Source: an uncultured Bacillota bacterium (lineage in GTDB: Bacteria > Bacillota_I > Bacilli_A > Erysipelotrichales > Coprobacillaceae). From it: DNA of 46,387 nt. Made by a program: the position numbers and the translations under genes. The stretch's first letter is position 1; every line of letters begins with the position of its first letter. Shown here in pieces: positions 8,192 through 15,207 of this stretch. Location: contig CASETM010000033.1 of the NCBI GenBank assembly GCA_949290865.1, forward strand, positions 1 to 46,387, read 5' to 3'. The notes under the pieces were generated by a model. The model searched no databases, was not told the DNA's origin, and saw nothing but the letters and a program-made list of their open reading frames with translations.

Positions 8192-9169
8192 ATGTGTACA
8201 GCTATTACTTATCAGACAAAAGATCGTTATTTTGGGAGAAATCTTGATTTGGAATATTCATATCATGAAACGGTGACTATCACCCCACGCCATTATTGCC
8301 TGAATTTTAGAAACGGTCAGACTTTTGATGAACATCTGGCAATAATGGGGATGGCCTATGTTGTCAATGATTATCCTTTATATTACGATGCCATGAATGA
8401 AAAAGGGGTTGCGATGGCAGGATTGAACTTTCCTGGCAATGCCTGTTATCTCGAAGAAAATCAGCCAGGTGATAATATTGCACCTTTTGAACTGATTCCA
8501 TGGATACTGAGTCAATGTCAGAATATAACGGAAGTCAAAAAACTGTTAAAAACTATTCATATTGTCGATATCAGCTTTTCAGATCAGCTGCCTAATTCGC
8601 CGCTTCATTGGATCATCGCTGATAAAGAAAAAGCCATTACTGTAGAATGTGTTAAAGAGGGTCTAAAAATATATGATAATCCAGTAGGTGTCTTAACGAA
8701 TAATCCTGCATTTGATATACATATGTTTACTTTAAATCAGTATATGCATTTATCAGCTTCGCAGCCAGTAAATCATTTCTCTAAAACGGTTCCTTTTCAA
8801 TATTACTGTCAGGGCATGGGAGCCATCGGTTTACCAGGTGATATGTCATCGCTTTCGCGTTTTGTCAGAGCAACTTTTACCAAACTGAATGCAATTTCAG
8901 CGGATGATGAAAATAGCAGTGTTCATCAGTTTTTTCATATTTTAAATAGTGTGGCTTTTACTAAAGGAACAGTCTGTATTAAAGATGATGTCTATGATAT
9001 GACAGTTTACAGTTCATGCTGCAATCTGGATAAAAAGATCTACTATTATACAACTTATGAAAACAGTCATATTGTAGGTGTTGACATGAATAATGAAGAT
9101 CTGGACAGGACATGTCTGAAATCTTATGATTTAATAAAAGAAGCTCTTTTTATTCAAAATAAAAACTAA
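8192..9169 (+). CDS. bsh: Bile salt hydrolase (choloylglycine hydrolase family)
   Basis: Ntn-hydrolase that splits glycine- or taurine-conjugated bile acids. The initiator Met is followed directly by the nucleophile Cys2 (MCTAIT). Arg16 and Asp19 in GRNLDLE, AGLNFPGNA near residue 79, LTNNPAFD near residue 170 and SLSRFVRA near residue 220 match the bile salt hydrolase active site, and favour this substrate over penicillin V. 325 residues is the family length. It has no signal peptide, so it is cytoplasmic. The gene is monocistronic and divergent from GH36; its stop lies inside a terminator stem. It points to a gut habitat. Confidence 0.9.
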   Translation: MCTAITYQTKDRYFGRNLDLEYSYHETVTITPRHYCLNFRNGQTFDEHLAIMGMAYVVNDYPLYYDAMNEKGVAMAGLNFPGNACYLEENQPGDNIAPFELIPWILSQCQNITEVKKLLKTIHIVDISFSDQLPNSPLHWIIADKEKAITVECVKEGLKIYDNPVGVLTNNPAFDIHMFTLNQYMHLSASQPVNHFSKTVPFQYYCQGMGAIGLPGDMSSLSRFVRATFTKLNAISADDENSSVHQFFHILNSVAFTKGTVCIKDDVYDMTVYSSCCNLDKKIYYYTTYENSHIVGVDMNNEDLDRTCLKSYDLIKEALFIQNKN

Positions 9170-9196
9170 CTGATAAATCAGTTAGTTATTTTTTTT
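9164..9196. terminator. Bidirectional terminator between bsh and tRNA-Thr
   Basis: 10-bp stem AACTAACTGA/TCAGTTAGTT with loop TAAA. T-runs follow on the plus strand (8 T) and, less perfectly, on the minus strand. It ends bsh and the convergent pyrBI-tRNA transcript. Confidence 0.8.
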
Positions 9197-9197
9197 A

Positions 9198-9273
9198 TGG
9201 TGCTGGAGGTCGGATTCGAACCGACAACCTACTGATTACGGGTCAGTTGCTCTACCATTGGAGCTACTCCAGC
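9198..9273 (-). tRNA. tRNA-Thr (anticodon CGT), with unusual C33 and C14
   Basis: A 76-base cloverleaf: acceptor GCTGGAG/CTCCAGC, D stem GCTC/GAGC, anticodon stem ACTGA/TCAGT with loop CCCGTAA, T arm GTCGG-TTCGAAT-CCGAC, discriminator A and encoded CCA. The anticodon CGT (9240-9238) reads ACG. Position 33 is C (base 9241) rather than the near-invariant U, and position 14 is C rather than A. All stems pair, so this is not simple decay. It starts 12 bases after the pyrI stop and appears to share the pyrBI transcript. Confidence 0.92.
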
Positions 9274-9285
9274 AGGGTAAAGGGC

Positions 9286-9711
9286 TTAGCCCTTATGTTC
9301 TACTTTTGTTTCGCAATATATACATCTGTAAATCCTTTTTTTCTCATTCGCCAGATAGAAAACATGATCCAGATCTGCTTCTACCGAGGTGATACAACGC
9401 GGATTTTTGCATTTTTCAATATTGACGATCTTTTTTGGCAGTTTTAATTTTTTCTTTTCAACAAGATCGCCATTTTTAATGATACATACCGTAATGTTGG
9501 GATCAAGATAGCCTAGTACTTCAAAATCAATAGTTAATTCGTTATCGATTTTAAGTATATCTTTTTTTCCCATTTTATTCGATTTGACATTTTTGATAAT
9601 GGCAACACTGCAGTCTAATTTATCTAAACCTAAAGCATCATAGACCTTCATTGCATTTCCGGCACTGATATGATCTAAGACGATACCGTTTTTAATACTA
9701 TCTATTTTCAT
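9286..9711 (-). CDS. pyrI: Aspartate carbamoyltransferase regulatory subunit
   Basis: Binds CTP/ATP and joins catalytic trimers of PyrB into the allosteric holoenzyme. 141 residues: N-terminal allosteric domain (about 1-95) starting [14 protein letters not shown], and C-terminal zinc domain with four cysteines in CKNPRC and YRCIYC. The start at 9711 overlaps the end of pyrB by 14 bases and has GAGGT in the pyrB coding sequence. A PyrI-containing enzyme suggests feedback control by nucleotides rather than transcription attenuation, as no PyrR-type leader is seen. Confidence 0.95.
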   Translation of the reverse strand: MKIDSIKNGIVLDHISAGNAMKVYDALGLDKLDCSVAIIKNVKSNKMGKKDILKIDNELTIDFEVLGYLDPNITVCIIKNGDLVEKKKLKLPKKIVNIEKCKNPRCITSVEADLDHVFYLANEKKRIYRCIYCETKVEHKG

Positions 9712-10639
9712 TTCTGTCTACCTCATTTTCTAATCCAAGCATTTTTAAAATCAATGCCATTCTAATATAACGGCCATTTTGGACCTGTTCAAAATATTTT
9801 GCCCGAGGATCATCATCGACTTCGGTCGCAATTTCGTTAACACGAGGTAAAGGATGCAGGATCGTAAGATCTAGTTTAGAATTCTTAAGTTTCTTGAGGT
9901 CAAGAATATAGGTATCTTTTAAACGGATATAATCCTGTTCATTAAAGAATCTTTCTTTTTGAACACGGGTCATATAAAGAATATCCAATTCTTCAATGAC
10001 TTCTTCGATGCTTCTGACTTCTTTATAATCAAGATTTTTTTCATCTAACAGATCGTTTTTCAGGTATTCGGGAATCTTTAATTCTTCAGGTGAAATAAAG
10101 ACGAAACGAATATTTTTATATCTTGACAGCGCTTTTGTCAGTGAATGAACAGTACGTCCAAATTTCAGATCACCACAAAAACCTATTGTCAGATCATGGA
10201 GTCTGCCTTTTTCTCGTGAGATTGTCAGCAGGTCTGTTAATGTCTGGGTAGGGTGATTATGTCCACCATCACCAGCATTGATCAATGGTACTTTGCTTCT
10301 TCTTGAGGCAACAAGAGGAGCACCTTCTTTCGGATGTCTCATAGCAATAATATCACTATAACATGAAACTGTCCAGATAGTATCGGTTACACTTTCACCT
10401 TTTGATGCAGAACTATTGTCTGCACTTGAAAATCCCAGTACACTTCCTCCTAATGATAACATAGCTGATTCAAAAGATAAACGGGTTCTTGTACTTGGTT
10501 CAAAGAAAAGTGTCGCTAATATTTTATGACGGCAAATATCCTGATATCTTGTTCTGTCTTTGATGATATCGTTGGCGATATCTATCAGTTCATCAATATC
10601 TTCAATACTTAAATCCATAGGATCGATTAAATACTTCAT
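9698..10639 (-). CDS. pyrB: Aspartate carbamoyltransferase catalytic subunit
   Basis: Condenses carbamoyl phosphate and aspartate, the second step of pyrimidine synthesis. The 313 residues carry the carbamoyl phosphate loop [39 protein letters not shown] and HPLPRVNEI. The start is the ATG at 10639 because AAAGGA sits 9 bases before it; an upstream in-frame ATG (10657) overlaps that ribosome site and would add six residues. The other pyr genes are not nearby. The transcript continues into pyrI and probably the tRNA. Confidence 0.96.
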   Translation of the reverse strand: MKYLIDPMDLSIEDIDELIDIANDIIKDRTRYQDICRHKILATLFFEPSTRTRLSFESAMLSLGGSVLGFSSADNSSASKGESVTDTIWTVSCYSDIIAMRHPKEGAPLVASRRSKVPLINAGDGGHNHPTQTLTDLLTISREKGRLHDLTIGFCGDLKFGRTVHSLTKALSRYKNIRFVFISPEELKIPEYLKNDLLDEKNLDYKEVRSIEEVIEELDILYMTRVQKERFFNEQDYIRLKDTYILDLKKLKNSKLDLTILHPLPRVNEIATEVDDDPRAKYFEQVQNGRYIRMALILKMLGLENEVDRNENR

Positions 10640-10665
10640 CTTTCTGTTTCCTTTCATTTTTTCCT

Positions 10666-10693
10666 ATTATAGCACTCTCTTGGAAAACTACAA
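10666..10693 (-). promoter_or_regulatory. pyrBI promoter
   Basis: On the minus strand: TTGTAG (10693-10688), 16-base spacer, extended -10 TGC-TATAAT (10671-10666). The -35 box overlaps the end of the upstream hydrolase gene. The leader is only about 20 bases, too short for an attenuator. Confidence 0.6.
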
Positions 10694-11569
10694 ACAACTT
10701 TTCAGAAATTCTTCGATGCAGTTATAGACATCTTCAGTATAGAAAATGGAGCGGCCATGATCAGCATCTTTGACCCTGGCAAGTTTAACATTAAAATGCT
10801 TTTGTTTTAAGGCATCATACAGTTCCAGACTTTGTGTAAACGGAACAACATGATCTTTGCTGCCATGAAGAATCAGCATTGGTGGCAAGGATTCCTGCTG
10901 ATCGATATAGTAGACAGGGGAAGCTTTTTTGAGACTGTCTTCATCCATATGATCCTGCCCCATCAGATCAGAGGTGTTTTTTTCTTCCTGATGATCATAT
11001 TTGCAGAACCATCTGTCAAGAGTCAAAAAATTTGCTGGACCATAAAGACTGATCATACCTTTTAATGGAATAAGTGTCGAATCACCAGTATCGAAAAGTT
11101 TTTGATTGTATGTCAGCAGTGTCATTAAAGCTGTATGTGCTCCTGATGAATCACCAGAGAGAAAAACATTCGAAATATCAATAGGGTATTGATCTACGTG
11201 TTTTTGAATAAAACGAATGGCTTTTTTTGTATCAATGATTTGAGTTGGAAAATGATATTCTGGGGCATGATGATATTGGATGATTGCATACGCAAATCCA
11301 CGTTTGACAATAGGCATAAAATCAAATATATGATCATTCATATCCTGTTTATACCAGCCAGATCCCTGAACATGGATGACAAGAGGATATTTACGGTCAG
11401 GATCTAAAATTGTGTTGGGAAACAGAAAGCGAATCATGCAGTCATCCTGATAAGGAACATCCAGCATGCGGCATCTTAAATTATTTTTGTCTCCCTTCAG
11501 TTCAATAACATCTGCGATGTCTTCATCATAACTTGGGAATGTTTCATAGCTGTAATTTTGGACTTTCAT
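10688..11569 (-). CDS. Alpha/beta-hydrolase, esterase/lipase (Aes/BD-FAE-like)
   Basis: 293-residue cytoplasmic esterase of the hormone-sensitive-lipase/BD-FAE type. The oxyanion segment is VQGSGWYK (in place of HGGG/W), the nucleophile Ser lies in GDSSGAH, the acid Asp in HGSKDHVVP and the His in DADHGRS near the C-terminus. Natural substrate is unknown; small acyl or acetylated sugar esters are usual for the family. The start is the ATG at 11569 with AAAGGAAAG before it; the upstream ATG at 11587 overlaps the ribosome site. Confidence 0.85.
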   Translation of the reverse strand: MKVQNYSYETFPSYDEDIADVIELKGDKNNLRCRMLDVPYQDDCMIRFLFPNTILDPDRKYPLVIHVQGSGWYKQDMNDHIFDFMPIVKRGFAYAIIQYHHAPEYHFPTQIIDTKKAIRFIQKHVDQYPIDISNVFLSGDSSGAHTALMTLLTYNQKLFDTGDSTLIPLKGMISLYGPANFLTLDRWFCKYDHQEEKNTSDLMGQDHMDEDSLKKASPVYYIDQQESLPPMLILHGSKDHVVPFTQSLELYDALKQKHFNVKLARVKDADHGRSIFYTEDVYNCIEEFLKSCL

Positions 11570-11650
11570 TTTTATCTTTCCTTTCATATTTTATCGGATT
11601 TCTTTAAAAATTGTAAAATAAATTCCAGTTGAAGTAAAGCGGTCGAAAAA

Positions 11651-11677
11651 AATACTAGAGATTTCGTCTCTAGTATT
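11651..11677 (-). terminator. Terminator of the purF-like gene
   Basis: 11-bp perfect stem AATACTAGAGA/TCTCTAGTATT with a five-base loop; six T follow on the minus strand. The stop codon lies in the stem. Confidence 0.88.
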
Positions 11678-13082
11678 ATTCTTTTCCATCAAAACAGTAA
11701 GTACAGATTTTTTCAGGATCGATGCCAATAGCCTGGATCATATCGTCTAAACGATTGAAACGCAGTGATGTGAAATTCAGTTCTTTTCTGATTTCTTCGA
11801 CCATGGCTTCATATTCTGGCGTGTCTGGATCCGTATATTTTGATAACACATTGATATCGTTGTCACCTTCACGTTTTTTGATGACACGACGAGCTATCAG
11901 ATCCATTTCACTGGTACTTCTTGAGAAATTCAGATATTTACATCCATACATGATTGGTGGACAGGCTGGTCTGATATGAACTTCTTTTGCGCCATTACTG
12001 TATAAGTATTCAGTTGTATCTCTTAGCTGTGTTCCTCTGACAATTGAATCATCAATTAATAATAATGATTTGTCTTTGATAATGCTGGCAATTGGAATCA
12101 GCTTCATTCTGGCAATCAGATTTCTATCCGCCTGAATCTGCGGCATAAACGAACGTGGCCATGTTGGTGTATACTTGATAAATGGTCTACCATACTGAAT
12201 TTTTGATTCATTAGAATAGCCAATTGCATGAGCGATCCCGCTGTCAGGAACACCAGCAACCAGATCAATATTTTTGATATGATCACGTTTGGCCATCAGA
12301 CGACCACATTCATAACGCATTTCTTCAACGTTTCTGCCTTCATAGCAGCTGGTTGGATATCCATAGTAAACCCATAAAAATGAGCAGATTTTCATTTTGT
12401 CGTTAGCTTCTACTAGCGTTTTGACTTCTGTACTGGTCATAAAACAAACTTCACCAGGACCTAATTCCTTGTAGAAGTGATATCCCAGATTTAAATAAGC
12501 ATGAGATTCAAAAGAAGCACAGAAAGCATCTTCTTTCTGTCCGATGTTCAAAGGAGTTCTCCCCAGTTTATCGCGAACCAGATAAAGACCATCTTTTGTC
12601 ATCAGCATAAATGAGATTGAACCTTTGATTTTTCTTAAAACATTAATGATACCATCAACATAGGTTTCTTTCTGATTGATTACAGAAGCAACAAGTTCTG
12701 TCTGATTGACTTCGCCACCAGACATTTCAAGGAAATGTGTATGACCATTGTCAAAGGCTTCATTGATCAGTTCTTCTGCGTTAGCAACTTTTCCAACTGT
12801 CACAATGGCATAGCTTCCTAATTTACTGTTAACAAGTAAAGGTTGCGGTTCATTATCTGAAATGCAGCCAATACCTAAATTTCCTTTCATTTCTTTGACA
12901 TCATTTTCAAATTTAGTTCGAAAAGGTGAATTAGAGATGTTGTGTATAGCTCGATTAAAGCCATCTTTTCCATAGACAGCCATTCCCCCTTTTTTTGTTC
13001 CTAAGTGTGAATGATAATCAATTCCAAAAAACAAATCAGTTACGCAGTCACGTTGACTGGCAACACCAAACATACCACCCAT
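11676..13082 (-). CDS. purF: PurF-like amidophosphoribosyltransferase with degenerate glutaminase domain
   Basis: PurF normally makes phosphoribosylamine from PRPP and glutamine. The phosphoribosyltransferase half is intact: LLLIDDSIVRGTQLRDT is the PRPP loop, and cysteines near CSFLWVYYGYPTSC and in the terminal CTYCFDGKE fit the 4Fe-4S ligands of Bacillus-type PurF. The N-terminal glutaminase fold is present but its active site is not: the chain starts MGGMFGV where PurF has Cys-Gly-Val-Phe-Gly, the R-Y-S/T segment reads NLGIGCIS, and the N-G-N-L oxyanion segment reads TVGKVANA. It may be ammonia-dependent, get ammonia from a partner, or act on another substrate. No other pur genes are near. 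The start at 13082 follows AAGGAG. Confidence 0.82.
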   Translation of the reverse strand: MGGMFGVASQRDCVTDLFFGIDYHSHLGTKKGGMAVYGKDGFNRAIHNISNSPFRTKFENDVKEMKGNLGIGCISDNEPQPLLVNSKLGSYAIVTVGKVANAEELINEAFDNGHTHFLEMSGGEVNQTELVASVINQKETYVDGIINVLRKIKGSISFMLMTKDGLYLVRDKLGRTPLNIGQKEDAFCASFESHAYLNLGYHFYKELGPGEVCFMTSTEVKTLVEANDKMKICSFLWVYYGYPTSCYEGRNVEEMRYECGRLMAKRDHIKNIDLVAGVPDSGIAHAIGYSNESKIQYGRPFIKYTPTWPRSFMPQIQADRNLIARMKLIPIASIIKDKSLLLIDDSIVRGTQLRDTTEYLYSNGAKEVHIRPACPPIMYGCKYLNFSRSTSEMDLIARRVIKKREGDNDINVLSKYTDPDTPEYEAMVEEIRKELNFTSLRFNRLDDMIQAIGIDPEKICTYCFDGKE

Positions 13083-13124
13083 ATCAGTTTTCTCCTTTTT
13101 TATTGATTCATTTTAACCAAAAAT

Positions 13125-13152
13125 ATGATAACATAAAATAAAAAGAATGCAA
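13125..13152 (-). promoter_or_regulatory. Promoter of the purF-like gene
   Basis: Minus strand TTGCAT (13152-13147), 16-base spacer, extended -10 TGT-TATCAT (13130-13125). It overlaps the ribosome site of the divergent histidine phosphatase gene. No PurR box was recognised. Confidence 0.5.
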
Positions 13153-13163
13153 GGTGAGAATAA

Positions 13164-13694
13164 ATGAAATTATATGTAACAAGACATGGTGAAACAGCCT
13201 ACAATGTTGAAAATCTGATTTGTGGCATCAGTGATATACCATTAAATAAACAAGGAGAAAAACAGGCTGCTAAGCTGGCGGAAAAGATGAAGGATATCCC
13301 GATAGATGTTATTTTTTCTTCGCCGCTTTTAAGAGCAAAACAGACGGCAATGATCATTGCTGAAAAGAAAAAAATCGATATCATTGAAGATCAGCGTCTT
13401 CATGAAATTGATTTTGGTATCTTTGAAGGAATGCCAGGAAAAACTGCTGAATTCAAAAAAGTCAAGAAGAATCATGCAGTAAGATATCCACAAGGAGAAA
13501 AACTGTTTGAAGTTGTTCAAAGAGTCTATAATTTTCTTGATGAAATCAGTGAAAATCACAAAAATCAAAATGTCCTGGTTGTCTGTCATGGTGGCATTGT
13601 CAGGGTCATTCACAGTTATTTTCATGATATGACCAATGAAGAACTGTTTACCTGGTTACCAGAAAACTGCTGTTTTGAGGTTTACGAAAAATAA
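13164..13694 (+). CDS. Histidine phosphatase family protein (GpmB/CobC-like)
   Basis: 176-residue cytoplasmic phosphatase. The phospho-acceptor His is in VTRHGETAYN at the N-terminus, the second core is LLRAKQTA, the acid Glu is in EIDFGIFEG, and the second catalytic His is in VCHGGIVR. This order is typical of the branch-1 histidine phosphatases, which act on sugar phosphates, phosphoglycerates or nucleotides; sequence alone does not choose. AAGGTGAG precedes the ATG. It is divergent from the purF-like gene with 81 bases between. Confidence 0.88.
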   Translation: MKLYVTRHGETAYNVENLICGISDIPLNKQGEKQAAKLAEKMKDIPIDVIFSSPLLRAKQTAMIIAEKKKIDIIEDQRLHEIDFGIFEGMPGKTAEFKKVKKNHAVRYPQGEKLFEVVQRVYNFLDEISENHKNQNVLVVCHGGIVRVIHSYFHDMTNEELFTWLPENCCFEVYEK

Positions 13695-13749
13695 AAAAAG
13701 ACGTGATTTCCTGCCCCACAGTTTCCAAAAAAAAACCGTAATTTTGTTA

Positions 13750-13777
13750 TTGACTTATTCTTTTGAAGTGTTATATT
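13750..13777 (+). promoter_or_regulatory. Ferredoxin promoter
   Basis: TTGACT (13750-13755), 16-base spacer, TATATT (13772-13777), 31 bases before the ferredoxin start. Confidence 0.6.
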
Positions 13778-13808
13778 GAAAGTATAATAAGGAAAAGGAG
13801 AATTGAAT

Positions 13809-13979
13809 ATGAACGTAGATCAAGATCTTTGCATTGGATGTGGTGCTTGTGCAGCAGGATGTCCTGTTGAAGCATTAAAATTCAACGATGATGGAAAAAT
13901 GGAATGCGACAAAGATACATGCATTAAATGTGGAGCATGTTTAGCTGTATGTCCAGTTGAAGCAATTTCAGAAGATTAA
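13809..13979 (+). CDS. 2x[4Fe-4S] ferredoxin, clostridial type
   Basis: A 56-residue low-potential electron carrier. Two clusters are ligated by Cys8, 11, 14 (then Cys18-Pro) and Cys38, 41, 44 (then Cys48-Pro), the doubled CxxCxxCxxxCP pattern. The protein is acidic, as usual. The start at 13809 is preceded by AAAAGGAG. It has its own promoter and terminator and so is a highly expressed single gene, probably serving pyruvate:ferredoxin oxidoreductase or hydrogenase encoded elsewhere. It supports an anaerobic lifestyle. Confidence 0.96.
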   Translation: MNVDQDLCIGCGACAAGCPVEALKFNDDGKMECDKDTCIKCGACLAVCPVEAISED

Positions 13980-13982
13980 TAA

Positions 13983-14003
13983 AAAGCCAGCTTTGGCTTT
14001 TTT
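13983..14003 (+). terminator. Ferredoxin terminator
   Basis: Stem AAAGCCA/TGGCTTT with loop GCTT and six further bases mostly T. Confidence 0.78.
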
Positions 14004-14030
14004 GTTTATAGACAATGAAAGGTGAGTTTT

Positions 14031-14894
14031 ATGGTAACAACGATACATACAAAAAAGAATGTTTTTGAAAATAATGAGATATATTTAAAAGAAAAAGAGA
14101 AACTGTTTCATAATCTGTCTATCAGAATGATCTGTCATGAACTGAAAAATAATGATATTGTCATCAGTGCTCAGGAAATTGCTGAAGTTTATCGAAAAAA
14201 TTATGATATCAATCAGACAATTGATTTTTTTGATCAGAAATTTTATCAGCAGCTTGATCAGCTGGGTGAAAAAAATGAAGTATTTGATGATGATGCTCTG
14301 GTATTTCTGACTGTCAAGGTTGTTGAGCATGATTTTGATATTCACAGTGTTCCAGATATTGTTTATATTGCTAATGATATCAATGATCTTCGTCATCATG
14401 AATGTGAGTATCAGACATTGCTGAAGCGTATCAAAAAAATAATAAAGCGACTGATTCGTCGCCAGCAATATCATGACGATCAGGATCTGCAGAATATGCT
14501 GAGTCCTTATGGGATCGATTTTGAACAGCTCCTGGTACAGATTTTCCAGGGAATTTCACAGATTGAAGATGGCCGTCTGTTAGAGGGATTATATGCTTCA
14601 TTGCTGGAGCTGACGCAGCTTTATCACGTTTCATTGCGATACGGTGATATGCTCAGTGATCTTGCCAGCAACATCGCTCGCTATGATCAAAGTGATGTTG
14701 ATGAGTATATCAAAACTTTGTCAAAGCATTATCCTGATGATCGCTTTATGCTTTACTACAAGATCCTCAACGCCCTGCAAATGGCACAGCGGGAAGATCT
14801 GGTTCATCACTATTTTCAGGAAATCAGTAAAGCGATTCCTGAAAATGAAGAACAGCGAGATTTGCTTGATATAATCAAAGAAATTTTTTGTTAA
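14031..14894 (+). CDS. Unknown helix-rich protein
   Basis: A 287-residue soluble protein I do not recognise. It is rich in Asp, Glu, Gln, His and Leu with no membrane segment or signal peptide. The pattern suggests mostly alpha helices, with a possible repeat-type (TPR-like) fold in residues 165-287 (inference). A basic patch RIKKIIKRLIRRQQ lies near residues 130-145. The start is the ATG at 14031 following AAAGGTGAG; a GTG at 14022 is inside that ribosome site. It follows the ferredoxin terminator by about 25 bases with no clear promoter of its own. Confidence 0.65.
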   Translation: MVTTIHTKKNVFENNEIYLKEKEKLFHNLSIRMICHELKNNDIVISAQEIAEVYRKNYDINQTIDFFDQKFYQQLDQLGEKNEVFDDDALVFLTVKVVEHDFDIHSVPDIVYIANDINDLRHHECEYQTLLKRIKKIIKRLIRRQQYHDDQDLQNMLSPYGIDFEQLLVQIFQGISQIEDGRLLEGLYASLLELTQLYHVSLRYGDMLSDLASNIARYDQSDVDEYIKTLSKHYPDDRFMLYYKILNALQMAQREDLVHHYFQEISKAIPENEEQRDLLDIIKEIFC

Positions 14895-14909
14895 TCAGTA
14901 AAAAAAAGC

Positions 14910-14938
14910 TGGTCAAAATAATAGGAATAGTATATAAT
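14910..14938 (+). promoter_or_regulatory. Promoter of putative small RNA 1
   Basis: TGGTCA (14910-14915), 17-base spacer, TATAAT (14933-14938). No open frame with a ribosome site follows. Confidence 0.5.
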
Positions 14939-14944
14939 ATAAAT

Positions 14945-15064
14945 GAGGAAGATAGTAGAGGTTGGCTACTTTTATATAAAATTACTTTTCACTTATCATA
15001 ATAAAAAACAATTTTATACCAACCAGGATGAAACAGGAAATTCTAGATATCCTGTTTTTCTTTT
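14945..15064 (+). ncRNA. Putative structured small RNA 1
   Basis: About 115 bases from a predicted start near 14945 to an intrinsic terminator. GGTTGG (14960-14965) pairs with CCAACC (15019-15024) and, inside, TATAAAATT (14975-14983) pairs with AATTTTATA (15010-15018). The terminator stem AAACAGGA/TCCTGTTT (15031-15057) ends in TTTTTCTTTT. CAGGAT (15024-15029) could instead pair with ATCCTG, touching the last base of the first stem, a riboswitch-like arrangement. No same-strand gene follows, so a free small RNA is more likely. It matches no RNA class I know. Confidence 0.4.
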
Positions 15065-15073
15065 ATAAAAATA

Positions 15074-15102
15074 TTGACACCGCTGAGATTGTATGTTATA
15101 TT
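15074..15102 (+). promoter_or_regulatory. Strong promoter of putative small RNA 2
   Basis: Consensus TTGACA (15074-15079), exact 17-base spacer, extended -10 TGT-TATATT (15097-15102). It is the best match to sigma-A consensus noted in the window, yet no plus-strand gene follows. Confidence 0.65.
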
Positions 15103-15108
15103 TTTCAC

Positions 15109-15207
15109 ATAGATAAGAGATATGGATATACAGTACGATTTCCGACATCTCTTTTTTATTTTGGAGAAAAAGAACTTGCGACAATGGTCAGACAAGTTCT
15201 TTTTTTT
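15109..15207 (+). ncRNA. Putative small RNA 2
   Basis: From a predicted start near 15109 the transcript forms stem AAGAGAT (15115-15121) with ATCTCTT (15147-15153) followed by T6, then a second stem AAGAACTTG (15170-15178) with CAAGTTCTT (15193-15201) followed by T6. The RNA would be about 50 or 100 bases, and its 3' end is antisense to the last codons of the convergent permease gene. Known riboswitch patterns were compared from memory without a match. Confidence 0.42.
15170..15207. terminator. Bidirectional terminator of the ABC-2 operon and small RNA 2
   Basis: 9-bp stem AAGAACTTG/CAAGTTCTT with T-runs on both sides. It overlaps the permease stop codon. Confidence 0.72.

Noticed and set aside
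10640-10687. PyrR attenuator before pyrB
   Set aside because: The leader is only about 20 bases and holds no hairpin pair.
14945-15064. Lysine-type riboswitch or T-box
   Set aside because: The 5' part (GAAGATAG..AGAGG) recalls the lysine element, but the RNA is too short, lacks the further conserved parts and has no downstream gene.
15109-15207. Purine-type riboswitch
   Set aside because: ATATGG and CCGAC segments recall it, but the P2/P3 stems and conserved junctions are missing.
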